From Asterella californica (taxonomy: Eukaryota; Streptophyta; Marchantiopsida; Marchantiales; Aytoniaceae): a stretch of 64,000 nucleotides of DNA. Under the pieces are notes generated by a model. It had not been told where the DNA came from, searched no databases, and saw only the letters and a program-made list of their open reading frames with translations. Positions 31,181 to 44,049 of the stretch are shown here, piece by piece. The stretch spans positions 4,650,001-4,714,000 of the forward strand of contig JAYKYS010000018.1 in the NCBI GenBank assembly GCA_036924285.1, read 5' to 3'. Positions within the stretch are counted from its first letter, which is position 1, and every line of letters starts with the position of its first letter. The position numbers and the translations under genes are program-made.

Positions 31181-31452
31181 ACGTATCGGGCATCTTCCCA
31201 GTAAAATAACAGCAACCTATTAGCGAAGCTCACAGTTGTCAGGTAGATGGGTAAGAATGAGATTCTCTTGCTTTCTCTGGCTATTACATCTTTACTCCTC
31301 ATCCTTGGCCCTTTTCCAACTCGATGGAACTATACGGACTAGAAAGCTCTCCAGTTTAGCAACGACTGCACTCTGTCCCGATCCGCTTATTAACTGTGAA
31401 AGATCAACTGTTTTTTGTTCAAATATTGATAGATATAGAAGATGTCAGGAAT

Positions 31453-32166
31453 AATGTGTGCATGCTCATAAAACAACTTGAAAACTAAGCATTGTCTATT
31501 CCATTTTGACCAAGTTCAGTGCATACCTCAGGGCGAGTAGCATGATCACAAAACAACTTGAAAACTAAGTATCTGTCTATCACCATTTTGACCAAGTTCA
31601 GTGCATATCTCAGGGCGAGTAGCATGATCACAAAACAACTTGAAAACTAAGTATCTGTCTAATTTCCATTTTGACCAAGTTCAGTGCATATCTCGGGGCG
31701 AGTAGCATGATCACAAAACAAGTAGAAGACTAAGTATCTGTCTAATTTCCATTTTGACGAATTTCAGTGTAGATCTCTGGGCGAGTAGCATGATCACAAA
31801 CAACTTGAAAACTAAGTATTTGTCTATTTCCATTTTGACCAAGTTCAGTGCATCTCTCGGGGCGAGTAGCATGATCACAAAACAAGTAGAAGATTAAGTA
31901 TCTGTCTAATTTCCATTTTGACCAATTTCAGTGTAGATCTCTGGGCGAGTAGCATGATCACAAACTACTTGAAAACTAAGCATCTGTCTAATTTCCATTT
32001 TGACCAATATCTTCGGGCGAGTAGCATGGTCACAAAACAACTTGAAAATTAAGTATGACCAATATCTTCGGGCGAGTAGCATGGTCACAAAACAACTTGA
32101 AAATTAAGTATCTGTCTGATATGCATTTTGACCAAGTTGAGTGTATATCGTCGGACGAGTAGTATG
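31453..32166 (+). repeat. Minisatellite, about 83-bp unit, nine anchors
   Basis: The anchor GCGAGTAG(CATGATCACAAA) starts at 31533, 31615, 31698, 31781, 31862, 31945, 32017 and 32072, with a ninth variant (ACGAGTAGTATG) at 32155. Periods are 82, 83, 83, 81, 83, 72, 55 and 83. Each full unit continues ACAACTTGAAAACTAAGTAT, CTGTCTAATTTCCATTTTGAC and AGTTCAGTGCATATCTC. Two variant types alternate (AACTTGAAAAC and AAGTAGAAGA), and two units are internally deleted. No coding content. Confidence 0.93.
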
Positions 32167-33830
32167 CAAAGGACAGAGTCTGAATGGTGAAGATTCTGAA
32201 TTGTGCCTAGGTTCAGTGTTTCCAGTCCGACTCTTCAGGGAGGAGATGGAGGCCAAAATTGGAAGTACTGTACCTTTGTCGACGTTATAGAGCGCAGACT
32301 ACTGGTTAGAGAAGCTCTCTAACCGGACTTCCTCCTCCGTGGTTCTCCTCCTTGTTCTGTTCCAAGGGACGAAAATCCAGGTCATTGCTATGCATTTTCA
32401 TAGCTAACCTTCAATTTTGCAAGACGACAAGAAAATGAGAACAGAATGTGGTGTTTTGCTTTGACTTCAATGCATTTTCTAATAATTTACTCACCATGTT
32501 CACTTCTCTGCTGTACCAAATGCGTACCCTCGCCATTCCAGTGCGCGCAGCATCTTGTTTCTACCACCCTGTAAGTCAAAGGTTAACCAGGCCATAGGAG
32601 AAGTATGCGACTTGAGCTAGAATACCCTACATTCACCGATCAGTTCAAACTCAACTTGCAAGCCTCCGATAGCCCGTAGACAAGTTGTTTACCTTATGTT
32701 CTCTGTGGCCCTTCCTCGTGCCATGTCCACCATCAGAATCTCCGTCTAGCGACAAAGAGCATAAACAAGTTATCATACGGTGCTCCAGTTGCTTCCGCTT
32801 TGCTGACTTTGGAGTGTAACAGGGACAGACGGACAGGGCAGCACCTTTGCCCGTGAAGATAGTCTTCTATGAACTTCGAACACTTTTGACTGTAGACTTC
32901 GAATGTTTCCTTATCCTTTATGCCTGAAGCAAACTGACCTCTACAATGCAGTTAGTAGCTTTCCTGCCTTGCCTTGTACACCATGAGTTTAGGGTTCTTC
33001 TTAATGGCTATGAAAGATCTGATCCTTGTTCAGTTGTTTGTCCAGAATTTCTGCTCGTTTATCCTCAAAGACGGGTACGCACCTCCCCAGAATCCACCAC
33101 TTTGATTAGACCTTCAGTTAAATGACAACAGTATCAACTGCTTCAGATTCACCCAGCTAGATCCACTAGCTTCACAGAATGGAACCTCGTCCATATGGAT
33201 CAAGATGGTCGGTAAGTAGGCCGAACTTGAGGAAGGATTACCGTACCAGTCCTCTACAGGTATGGACTGTCGGGATTGTACGTCCCACCTGCCCCCGCCT
33301 TCACCGATATTCGACCGAATCCTGCAGGGCAAAGAAACTACCGTAGCTTTCTGATCATGGAGTTCTCCGAGTAAGCTATATCTTGTACTTTCTGCACGTG
33401 TAAGACACCAAAAGTTGTAATGAGGTTAAAGTCTCCTGCACTATAGCCGCGGTATATTCTCAGAAGCTCATCATAGTAAGGTCGGTACAATAGGAGATAT
33501 AGGAACTATACTGACATTTTCTGCGTTTTGTATCGTTCTCAGGGATTCCAGTCGATCGATGAAGATGCATGGTCTTGAGTGTCCTGAACTATCATAGCAC
33601 TTTTCGCTCTCTCCTTGGAGGACCTTACTAGGTTCACCTAACTTTGGTCATGATTAGAGAGTGGTCTTCGAGTGGGTCCTTTACGTGAGCTGATCAGCAA
33701 TGACCTTCCTAGAAAGAATTTCAAAGAAGAAACAAGGAAAAGAGACTAAAAGGGAAAAGGCGAATTCACTTGCCACAACGCCAACTTCCACATAAGTCTC
33801 ATGACTATTTCATAGTTGAGCACTGTGTGT

Positions 33831-33918
33831 CCCCGTTGCTTGGCCCTTCGGGTCCCCTCTTTCCCTTGTAAGGATTGATGGGGTCTTCCCATCCGTTGGC
33901 TATTCATTGCGTCGCGTT
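33831..33918 (+). repeat. Dispersed repeat, copy 2
   Basis: This copy reads GTTGCTTGGCCCTTCGGGTC, then CCTCTTTCCCTTGTAAGG, a GATGGGGTCTTCCCATCC segment and GGCTATTCATTGCGTCGCGT. It matches the copies at 10513, 37631 and 44050 in the same orientation. No coding sequence adjoins it. Confidence 0.85.
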
Positions 33919-36900
33919 TTTATCTGTGTGTCCCCCACTTCCTCACTTATAACGTAGGCTTCTCATCATCGCACATGGGAAGAGGGACAATGAGGGTGAG
34001 GATTCATTCAACAGACATGTAGACTCTATAGACTACAGAACTCTATGAGTATCCGTGTTTGTCATCTTCCACGGTCATACACTACAGCAGACGAGAAAGG
34101 ACGGTCATGAACGGATGAGCATGATGTCGTACCACTCGTGACCTCATCGCTCCTCAAACCTTGAACTCGTACTTCTGGTTTTAGCATGCAACGTTGAGGA
34201 CGAGGGGAATCATATATCCGGGGATATGATGTTCTACTAGTAGCACAAACTTTCTGCTGGAACCAGAGGTCTAGAATGCGTGCAAAGATTGGAAATCCTG
34301 CAAAACGGAGGGCAGCGAAAGAGTCCTACGGAATCCTCCGCTTTGATAGGCACAACGCCTCACTGTTCTATATGCGAGTGATCATCATGAGAACAGTGAC
34401 TGGTTGAATCTCACGGAATCCTCCTCCGGTAGTTCTGGCCCAAAAGAAACTGAGCTGAATCAGGAAAGACGGAAAGTTGAAACGTTGTGTACCCTCCAAC
34501 ACGTGAGGGTTGGCTTTTCCATGAATCCTAACACACATGATTCTTCTCCCTGACATATGTTAAGAATTAGCTCGATCTTCTTTTCCAGCTAGTTCGGAGA
34601 CAGGAATAAAATGTGTCAAGTTCCAATATAATATTTGGGCTAAGGGCTATGTAGTAGCCAGGGCCAGTCCTTGAACCTCATCCTACCAAACAAGAAGCCT
34701 CCGCATACATGGTCCGTAGTTGCGTGGATTGAAGCCATCCAGTGACGTGATCGACGTTGTTTATGGGAAAGAGGTCACTTTCTCTACCACGTGGTCCGGA
34801 AGAACTCTACTGCTCAACTCCTTTTTAGTCAGTGTGAGGGCTGCGGGGCCAAAAGTTTACGACGGCAACGATGAATTCTGAGCCCATAACTACCTTGCCA
34901 GATAAAACCCGCTTAGCTTCCGTTCGAACTTCTCTCGCACGAAGTTCAACATGTGACTCCCATCTCAGTGACCTGAAGTGCCAGTAAGGAAGGAGGCACA
35001 ACTAGGGGATGTCTAACTAGTCAGATATGTTAAAAAGCCTTCATCCGGGGGGGTACGTGAGTAGGAACAAAAAGTGCAAAAAGAGTGCAAAAAGACGGTT
35101 TGAAATAGACCACTGTAATTGTAATTAAAGAACACTCTCGATCAATCCAAACTCCAGACTTTGTATTAAATTACCAACTAATACTCTACTGTCTAGGTTC
35201 TTTTAACTGAGTGATAGAATTTGGTAGCACGAATCATAGTCAGATGGATAAAATGAACGTCCATCTTGCTGGTTAGGATGACCACCTCCCATGATTGACA
35301 CCACTACTTAACAAATCCTAGACGTTCTTTACGATGTTTTTCTTCGGTCACAACCAACTGACTTGGATGAGCAACGAAGTCTAGACTGCTGCCACGAAGG
35401 ATTTGCCTCCTGAGCCCGATGCAATTCCCTCGTGAAAAACTGACTACTTGTTGCAACAAGAACTTTCTGGTACTTGTCCAAGGGTGAAACTAGAAGTGCT
35501 GGTAGAAGGTATAATTACTTGGTCATACCCGTGAAACCTGTTTTTTTATTGGTCACGAGCATGACATATTGAAGTTCTCTTGGTCACATCGCATGGCGCT
35601 CTCTTGGACGTGGAGTTCAGCGCAGAATCTTTCATATTCCTTGAACCACCACAAATGACATGTTAAGGTAATTAAAAAATTAAAATTTATTCTGAAAACA
35701 CCAAAACTCTAAAGGGTTTATATTCGGCCATTCATCGGTTAAGATCGATTCACAAATGAACCAACGACCACGTGGATCGACCATCATTAATGGCAACTTA
35801 AAGCTAGTTAATAATTTTGATTCACTCCTAAACAGTGCAGTAATGACCAGATCTTGTCATTCGAGATTACACACGTCCAATCAAACCATTTTGGACATAT
35901 AAAGTCTCTTTTGCACGTCAAACTATGGATAGTTCAGCATTTGAGCAGCATAAGTAAATATATAACCTACAGAAAAATGAGCTAATCCCACTAATCTTGC
36001 TCATTTTGGAGTCGCAGTATCTATGATAGATAATCCTCTGCAGTAGATTATTAAACAAGACATTTGATCAACCACGATTTGTTGAAAGACTCATTATCAT
36101 TAGAATATATTAGAAGAGCCTTCTTCTTGTGGTTGTCGGTGAAAATCTCAGGCAATCAGAAGTGCGTAGGTCTGTGTGACTAAGAAAATAAGTAAGCAAG
36201 ACGTAAACTCTATACTTATTACCTTGCCAGCTAATAAGTATCTTATACTTACGATCAGAATTCATGCAAACTCGCACAACATCAATTAAGATGAATAGAG
36301 TTAACTCCCGGGACGAGTACTTATACTGAAGGTCTCGTGTTGGGAGGAGAGACTTTTGAGAGCCCAAGAATGTTAGAAAGTGGAAAGTAGAAGAGAATGT
36401 GAAGTGACTGAATTCACTTTCTCAACTTCTCTCACTTTTGTACCACTTTTGTACAAAGTTGCAAACGACCATCGTGGATAGCTACTTAACTTACCTTACC
36501 GGTCCCCTAGCTAAAAGAGCTAAAAATTTCTAAAGAACATTATTGATTATGCTCACTGTGGTAGGAATTATTCAAACCCCATGATACAGAAGGGTCTTAA
36601 TGAGAATATTCCTCCTGGATTCTTTTTGGTTGAATGCTTAAATTGTTGCAAAGGGAGTTTTGTATTCAAATTTCTTCTTTGGAAAGGTAGTTCTTTTTGG
36701 AAAACAGAAAAGACTGAAACTTAGTAAACTGGTTTCTGATAATGTGTAGATTAAAATCAAAAATTTTATTTTGCATAAATGTAAGGATTTCTAATCACTT
36801 TCTAACACTATCTATCATAATGATTTCGAAACTCATACTCAAATTTTATGAAGAGATGCAGTTTGCTCTAGGTAACCCAGAGGTTCGCATTTCACTTGCT

Positions 36901-37630
36901 CCAACATTGAAAAGTGAAGAGTATGGTAACCTAATCCCTAAGTATCAAGAGCGGGGTTTAAAGTTAGATAAAAAATTTTAAATTTATTCTCATTTTTTCT
37001 ACGGTACCAGTTTTGCAGTGGACCTCCTACAAGACATTAGCAGAATGAGCTGTTCCATAACAGCACCAGTTTTTTGCTTGATCAGTCTTTCAGTATGAAA
37101 GTCAAGCTTGATTGGACCTCTCTTAACAAAGCATGTCTTGATTAGACCTCTGACTGGCAGCATATCATGTCTGGTCATCATCTTATGTTAATGTTCCTTA
37201 TTAAATGGATACGTGAAAAGAAAAAAAACTCTAACTTTTGTAATTTGTACGAACAGTCTTTGATACACATCAGAAATATAAACTGGAAAACATGAGCTGA
37301 TGTGACAGGATGACTTGAACACATCCATAAAGTCATATAGGAATGAAAAAAATGCCACAACTCTCAGTGCATACGAAGATCCGAAAGTCTCAATTACGAC
37401 CTCCAATGTAAAAAGAACTCGACGAGAAACCGAATGAGATGAGCGTGTGGTGCACACCGGAAACGGACCAGATAGGAACCGGATGCTCAGCCAGACGCTA
37501 TTGAGTTTCGAGCTTGAAGGACTCCATCCGGTGCCAAAAGCCCAACACTCTGCCGTGGAGCAAACATCAACCTGTTACTCAAACTCGTCGTCTCCTTACT
37601 TGCTCCACCCATGCGGAGCTTAGCCTCGGT

Positions 37631-37807
37631 GTTCTTTCCCTTCGAGGCGTTGGTTGTTTGGCTCTTCAGATCCTTCTTTCCCTTGTAAGGCTTGATAGAG
37701 TCTTTCCATCCGTTTGCTATTCATTGCGTCGCGTGTTCACTTACTTGCTCCATCCGCTTGCTATTCATTGCGTCGCGTGTTCAGTTACTTGCTCCATCCG
37801 CTGGTGC
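37631..37807 (+). repeat. Dispersed repeat, copy 3, with an internal tandem duplication
   Basis: It starts GTTCTTTCCCTTCGAGGCGT, continues TTGGTTGTTTGGCTCTTC and TTTCCCTTGTAAGGCTTGAT, and ends in the core CTATTCATTGCGTCGCGTG. The core is then repeated: CATCCGCTTGCTATTCATTG at 37751 follows CATCCGTTTGCTATTCATTG at 37708, a period of about 43 bp. A third partial unit (ACTTGCTCCATCCGCT) follows. Confidence 0.85.
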
Positions 37808-39307
37808 TTTTTCCAAATCCGATCCAAACGTCGAGGGCGTCGATGCACCCGACACTGAAGGCCCTGTCACTTTGATATCTCTCGCCTCTACCTTGAAAAG
37901 ACCATACCTTTCCTTTCATAGCTCTCCAAAATCCTCAGTCCAGAATCCAATCGTAATTGAGTTGAGAAATGTACAAGGCATAGTTTTTTGGGAATGAAAA
38001 ACTACCCAATTGCAGTTGAGTTGAGAAATGTCAGGTTTAGTTTCTTTGGAATGAAATTATTCTTCCATCTCGAAGTCCTCTCTTGAACACAAATCCTTTT
38101 CATATCCCTACTGGAGGTCCTAAGACCAAATCCGAATCTATCATCTTTGTTGTCTATACTTGAGATGAGTAACTAGGATTTACCGATCCTTTGGACGACT
38201 CAAACTTCAACATGTTAAACCTAAGATGATTAGATTTTTAATTTACTCTAAGTACTAAGTAAAAATTCAAGATGATCATCGGAGTAGTCCAAGTTATCAA
38301 AGTTTCACTGTGGATGGAGCTTCCTAGACCAAACGATGGTTGGAAAACTTCTAAGAATCTCATTTACAACCTCATCTGTGACAAATATCTCCATTTTGAG
38401 ATGCAATAGTTCCATGTAAGAAGTTACATGGATTTGATTTCCGACATTGAAGATATTAAGGTTCCAATCTGTCATCCAATGAACTTTGAGCTCACAGGGA
38501 GCTCCCAGCATAGATTTATAGCCAAAAATCTTTAATAAATCATTATTGCTATGCGTTAGAATAACTATACGTAAATTGTGAAAAACGGAAACGTAGGGGA
38601 GAGTTCTTTGTCGTGTAGCAAAATGCATGGATAAAGTCGTTGTGAAAATAAGAAAAATAAAATAATGTGAACAGACGGATGGATTTCAGGGTGAAAACCG
38701 GAAAGAAAAAGAAAATAAATAATCTAACGCATAGTCCAACAATTCCATAGTAACAACTTGTCAACCTCTTTTTGCTTTTTCTCTGATCGAAATCTGAGAG
38801 TATATCGATACTACTCCAACATACTTGCCCCAAAGTGGGAAGTCAGATATCATACATAGGTTGTGCTTGTGGTTGTAGCTCACAGTGAAAAGTTATGGTT
38901 TCTTTTCATTTTCTAATGCCATAGCATAGTGTAAGAAACTGAGGTTAACTTCATTCTGGTTTGTCATCGGAAAAAGTTCAAGTTCCAGTTACCACCATGT
39001 GAAGTTTCATGGTAAATAGAACTGAGCAGACCGAACTATGACAACAACCTCTAAAAACTTTTATAATGATCTATAAATTAATAATTATATTTCTATATCA
39101 TTAATTAATAATCAATTTCATCTTGCATAATTTCGGCATGATCTCACCTTGAAATATGCTTAGTTTCAAGTCAAGAAAGACAAAAGTAAAACTTTACTGC
39201 ATGTATATTTACATGAATATTTTACACACTACTGTACTTGTATTTAAGTACCAACTCTACAGCACATCAAAGTATAATGTCTCGCAGTGAGCGGAAATTG
39301 TTTCAAC

Positions 39308-39390
39308 CTTGGGACATCGAAGATCGATGTCCCAAGTGGTTTAGCCTACATTCCTCTAAGAGAAAGATCGTGGGTTCAATCCTTTGTGGA
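39308..39390 (+). repeat. Perfect hairpin joined to a SINE-like segment
   Basis: CTTGGGACATCG (39308-39319) pairs exactly with CGATGTCCCAAG (39325-39336) around a 5-nt loop. Just downstream, GTGGTTTAGCCTAC and, about 30 nt later, GGGTTCAATCC (near 39373) resemble the A and B boxes of RNA polymerase III promoters in tRNA-derived SINEs. It does not fold as a real tRNA by eye. No tail or target-site duplication is visible, so the SINE idea is weak. Confidence 0.35.
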
Positions 39391-40073
39391 CACGGTTAGA
39401 GGTGCATGTTGCTACAAACTGTTTATGAAGCTTCTGGTCTGAGTCTCTCTGTGATGGACTCACATGGATAGTCTCATGGTCCTCGAAGACCTCAAATGGA
39501 CAAGTAATACCATTTATCATTTATTTACCATAACAAGGAGACAAATAGTATGTAACGTATGTCAAGGAGTGCCCAGCAGAGATGACTTATAAGGACTCCA
39601 TCTTTAAAAGGGCTGAGTTGAACTTCTCCTTGTGTAATTTAACATCTGGCATGAAAAACGTTAACCTGCGAGAGAAGAGTTCTTTCCTTTTTTCCCGTCG
39701 TCAAGGTCATTACCAAGCAACCAATCAGGAATTCTCGTTGGACAGTATTTCGTTCGGTTATTGAAATGGTGATGAAACCCTAGCATGTATTTCCAGATAA
39801 TAAGCATCCCTAATGGCCTTGTACAGTGAATTTCATTTTCTCTTATCAGAAAATATATAAATATTAAAAAACATCTTATAAAAAATATTATGAAAAATTA
39901 AATAAATTCATAAATAATATATGTTAACTCGTCTCGGAGTAGTCAACTCAGCAGGATATAACTTATAAGTGGAGTCCGAGCTGGTGCGTTACTGAGAGGA
40001 TAAGACAGAGACCTTAATTCCCAGATTGCACCGTTTTATGAAGCGAGAAGGGTTAGAATATATATTAAACCTT

Positions 40074-40095
40074 ATGTACACTTCGAAGTGTACAT
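40074..40095. repeat. 22-bp perfect palindrome
   Basis: ATGTACACTTC is followed at once by GAAGTGTACAT. It shares its core with the 8414-8445 hairpin. Confidence 0.8.
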
Positions 40096-41403
40096 GAAGT
40101 GAATAAACAACCTTGTACATAATATGTAATGTCTTCGTGCAGCGAGAGCTCTCAGGTGGGGCAGTTGAATTTTGCCGAACCTTTTTTAGCAAAGATCTGC
40201 TCAGTATCAATCCACGCATCGCGGCACTGTCATCTGTGGCCTCGATTCCCGATGATGATGATGAAGTGGTGGAAATGTAAACAAAGAAAGCATAATCCAT
40301 CCTGTAAGCATCGATGACTGCAGCAGGAATTTAGAAACGACACCGAGCTTGCATTACATCGATAGGATCCGACTTTCTGGTCTCCCTCTTGCTGGCTTCG
40401 ACAAAGTTGCTTGTCCTGATCCGCCACAAATTTGGCCCCACGATCTACAGGTAGAATGTATATCTTGCAAACCGGCGGTTCTATCAGGCGAGGCGGATTA
40501 GTTAACATAGACCCATGGCTACAAGTGTGGTGTGCAGTAGCAACTCGACAAAAAGTTAGTTTCACCTTCTTCATCAATGAACAACAGTAAAGGGATGAAG
40601 CAGCGCGTTCGGGAGTGTGAGGGGAGGGGAGGGAAAAGAGTGTAGGTTGAGAGGGTGGAGAGTATCTGGGTGGGTTATTGCAGATTTGTGTATATTTATT
40701 TTTTGTTTTTTATTTTTTTTGTTTTAGAATTGTTATATTCAGTGAAGAAATAAACGAGTATTAAATATTTTTGGATTTTTTAAGATTAGAGAGTTTTTGT
40801 TTAAAGTTTTTGAGAAATTTGTGAAGAGTTTTTTGCTACATATAGTGTGTTCTTTATCCTTAGAGGATTAGGATTCTTTATTTGAGAGTATATTTTTTAG
40901 ATGTTTTTATTATGAGTACCGTCTGGTTGTATATCATCTTTTTTCTAGTTTATGAGTACTTTTATTTCCATGAGATCGAGAATGATCCAAGACACATCAC
41001 GTCTGGTGTGCGATCAGTTATTTATCTCACAAAGAGTAAAGTCTCATGTGAGAAAGATGCACAAGAATTATGATTAGATCACATGGGATGCCTAGGTTAA
41101 CCGAGAACGGAGGTCTACACGTGCAGTCATTATGACACGATTAGTCTTTCTTCCTAGAGTTTCTTCCAAGTAGTAGGAGTGATTGAGAGTTCACACTGAC
41201 ACGATTATGAGATTGTTCGAGATGAATTTTTCTTGTCTGCATTTTTTCCCGGTTACCCTTTGCTCTCCATGACGAGATGAGACAGACATTCCGTCTATCT
41301 CTCGACAAGTTGACACAGAACACCAGAGATGTGCGACATGGTTATTGTTCCTCTTACTATCTCATTGGTGTCTCTGTTATACTCGAGGTGGTAGAGTGAG
41401 ACA

Positions 41404-43866
41404 TTGACGACTCATCTTTGGAGATGTCGTGTTGATGACTGGATGGCCTTACTAGAGAAATCAGTAAGTGCTGCACGAGATAAGAGTGAGTATGTCTCTA
41501 CTCGTGACGTCTCATCTTCCGTTCTCATACGACGATGTAGGATGTTAGATAAGGTTGGAGAGTATAGTAGAGATGCTAGAGCATCACATCTTTTGTCAAC
41601 GACATGTCCTACTGAAGAGATAATCACTTCGTTGCATTTTCTTCATCTCTCTCTGAGTGATCCTCCACCACTTGAGGTTCAAGACTATCAGCATGAAGAA
41701 CCATTATGTCTCGATAGATCTTTGTTTGTCTAGACCTTGTGTACAGCTCCACGTCTATCCTCTAGAGGTCTTTCTGGGATGGTCTACGAGCACCTATGAG
41801 ATTAAGTTCAAGCAGACTACCCCTCTAGTGGTTTCACGAAGCTTTTTCAAGTAGCGGCAATAGTACCTCAAAGACATATTTCACATTCTATAGATCAGGT
41901 ACTGGGGACAACAAGACTTTTGGTCATGATGAAAGATGGTGGAGGGATTTGATCAATAGCTATCGACAAGATTCTCTTATGACTAATTGCTTGAATCATT
42001 GTTTTTCAGCTTCAAGATATTTTTCAGGACCACTTTTGTCCACATCAGTTTGGAGTTGCGATGCTTGGAAGTTGTGAGTATGTGTCTTTCGGCATTAAGA
42101 CTCTCTTGGACATCTAACACGATTGGGTTGTCTTACAGATGGACGTGGAAAATGTTTTAATAGCATTTCTCGCGCTTCCATCTTTAAAGAGCTCGTGGAT
42201 GGTGGTGGATCTCATATGAGTCTCGTTCGCTTCAGACGATCGTTCTATGCTTCTTTCTCCGCTCTTTATTACCAGCACGGTTCTTTGATAGACGAAGTTA
42301 CAGTCATCAGCTCCGCTGCAAGTACTTGTCAAAGAGACTTTTTGGATGTATCTCTTTTTGTCTTAGCTCACTATAGAGCTCTCTTGACCACGGTCTTGGT
42401 TGCTTCAGGTTGTGTCTTTTGGTCTCTAGCTAATGATACGCAGATCATAGTCGTAAGTCTAAGATGACTTTGATCACCTTGTCTCTCAGTTGACCTTAGT
42501 AGAGTTGAGAGTGATGGTGTCAAAGTGCAAGGCTTGGTCTCTCATAAGTATTCCGTTGGACCTCCAACTCCTAGAGAGATTTGATACACCTAGAGATGGT
42601 ATACGTATCCTTAGAGTACAGACGGGTTCAGAGGACTTTATCTCCCGGTTCTTAAATGTTACTCTAGCGGAGGACGTTTTGCATATTGAGAATCTCCCTA
42701 GATTAGAAGATCCATAGGTTGTCTTTGGAAAAAGATCTTTTCTTCTTCCGTTGCACGTCGTCCGGATTACTTACTCCGCATAATATCTTCATCTCCTGTC
42801 TTCATCTCGCGTCTTAGAGAGTTTGATTCGAGGATCATGAAGATCTTTGACGACACTTTAAGACCAAGGATCTTTGAGTGCATGACAAGACCTCTCGCAC
42901 GTAGGCATACATCATTACTGATATCATGTAGCGATATGGATTCATATTTATGGAGGAGATTGTTTTGACAGTCTTTTTGGATAGTTGGACCCTCTCAGCA
43001 CCTTGGCTCTCTTGTTGTTTCCTCGTGCGAGATAGACTTATTCTGGAGAGCTATGTGACAGAGGTGGAGGATGGTTCTTATTCACTACAAATGTGTATTC
43101 TGAGATAGATTTAGGTACAGACTGGTTACTCGTGCCTGACGTAGAGATAGTTTGACTCTTGAGGCACGTGAGGCACATCCTCGATTCGATACCTTAGCTA
43201 CAGATGGATCTCTTGGACAACAGTCCTCTCTGACGGAACACCACTTCCAGCAAGTTCTTCATGCACTCTTAGTTGATCTTTCCATTCTCATGAGATACTA
43301 AAGCTCGACTTCGTTCTTGTTCGGACAAGGGCGCAAGCTCTTGGCTCATACCTCGATCTTGAATTAAAGCGGTCTGACTCGCATCGAGTATCTTCTCTAC
43401 AACGATGAGGTTCCGCCTAGGCTTGATCCAACTTGTTGCTTCGGCACTATCCACTTGCGAGTGCGGTGTCTTGCCAGTGCGAGTGCTCGTCTTGCTTGTC
43501 TTGTCAGGTCGACACTTTGCTCGTTGTCCTCACGATGGAGAACAAATAGCTACTCATGATGCCATCAAGGACATGGTGTTTGCTATAGCAAAGATCTCAC
43601 TGACAGATGTGGTTGTCTCGGATCCGACACAAGATTTGGTGATGGCATCAGTGATCACCCATCTCTCAAGATGGACTGCAGAAGTGGCTGCAACAGCGAA
43701 GGTGACCAGTTATAAAGGTAGCAGGAGAGACATCGCTTCATCCCCTAGCCTTGGAGATATTTGGATTGATAGCATTGGATTCGTTTTTATCCGAGATAGT
43801 GCCAAAGTCTACATGAGAGACGCTAGGACTATCACTTTCTTTTTCTTTTTACACTACGTTTTTTAG
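41404..43866 (+). pseudogene. Decayed RT retroelement (non-LTR-like family)
   Basis: Pieces of one RT protein lie in order on the + strand in shifting frames with several stops. First is an N-terminal block, DKVGEYSRDARASHLLST (about 41540-41600), resembling the GELSRAARAL block of this family. HDWVVLQMDVENV (about 42119) carries the first catalytic aspartate. SISRASIFKEL follows in another frame. Then come QRDFLDVSLFVLAHYRAL, where the usual QGDPLGGALFALAH stands, and FWSLANDTQI (about 42419-42448), where the ADD active site reads AND. Further on are FDTPRDGIRILRVQTGSEDF, LPRLEDP, ARRPDYLLRI (about 42750), and the C-terminal CPHDGEQIATHDAIKDMVFA block (about 43520-43580). I recognise the family from memory of predicted RT proteins in bryophytes and green algae. 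No LTRs or primer site are seen. It is clearly inactive. Confidence 0.8.
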
Positions 43867-44049
43867 ACAGAGAGTTTTCATTGCTCTACATAGAGTTTTA
43901 GCAAGCGTGGTTCACAAGTGAGAAATTGTTGTAAGTGATGTTACTTCCGGTGCACCTGCTGTATGCAAGAATTTTGATTTACTGATGTGTAATATTTTAA
44001 GAACGATAGACGACCTTCGAGCTATCGAGAGCTAGGACTTAGCTCTTAT

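Larger units (their letters stand above)
32170..41400. other. Gene-poor region with dispersed repeats
   Basis: I support no gene. It contains two copies of the dispersed RT-tail repeat (33831-33918 and 37631-37807), a hairpin and SINE-like stretch (39308-39390), a 22-bp palindrome (40074-40095) and a T-rich low-complexity patch (about 40680-40830). The segment around 36110-36450 looks somewhat LTR-like but has no second copy in the window. Confidence 0.45.

Noticed and set aside
31453..32166. CRISPR-like array of regularly spaced repeats
   Set aside because: The whole 83-bp unit is conserved, including what would be spacers, so it is a minisatellite; the genome is also clearly eukaryotic.
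36110..36450. An LTR of another retrotransposon
   Set aside because: Composition resembles an LTR, but there is no second copy, primer site or polypurine tract in the window.
39331..39405. A functional tRNA gene
   Set aside because: B-box-like GGGTTCAATCC is present, but no acceptor stem or anticodon arm can be formed.
43405..43866. A separate 153-aa gene
   Set aside because: Its sequence continues the C-terminal block of the RT relic (CPHDGEQIATHDAIKD), so it is part of that element.
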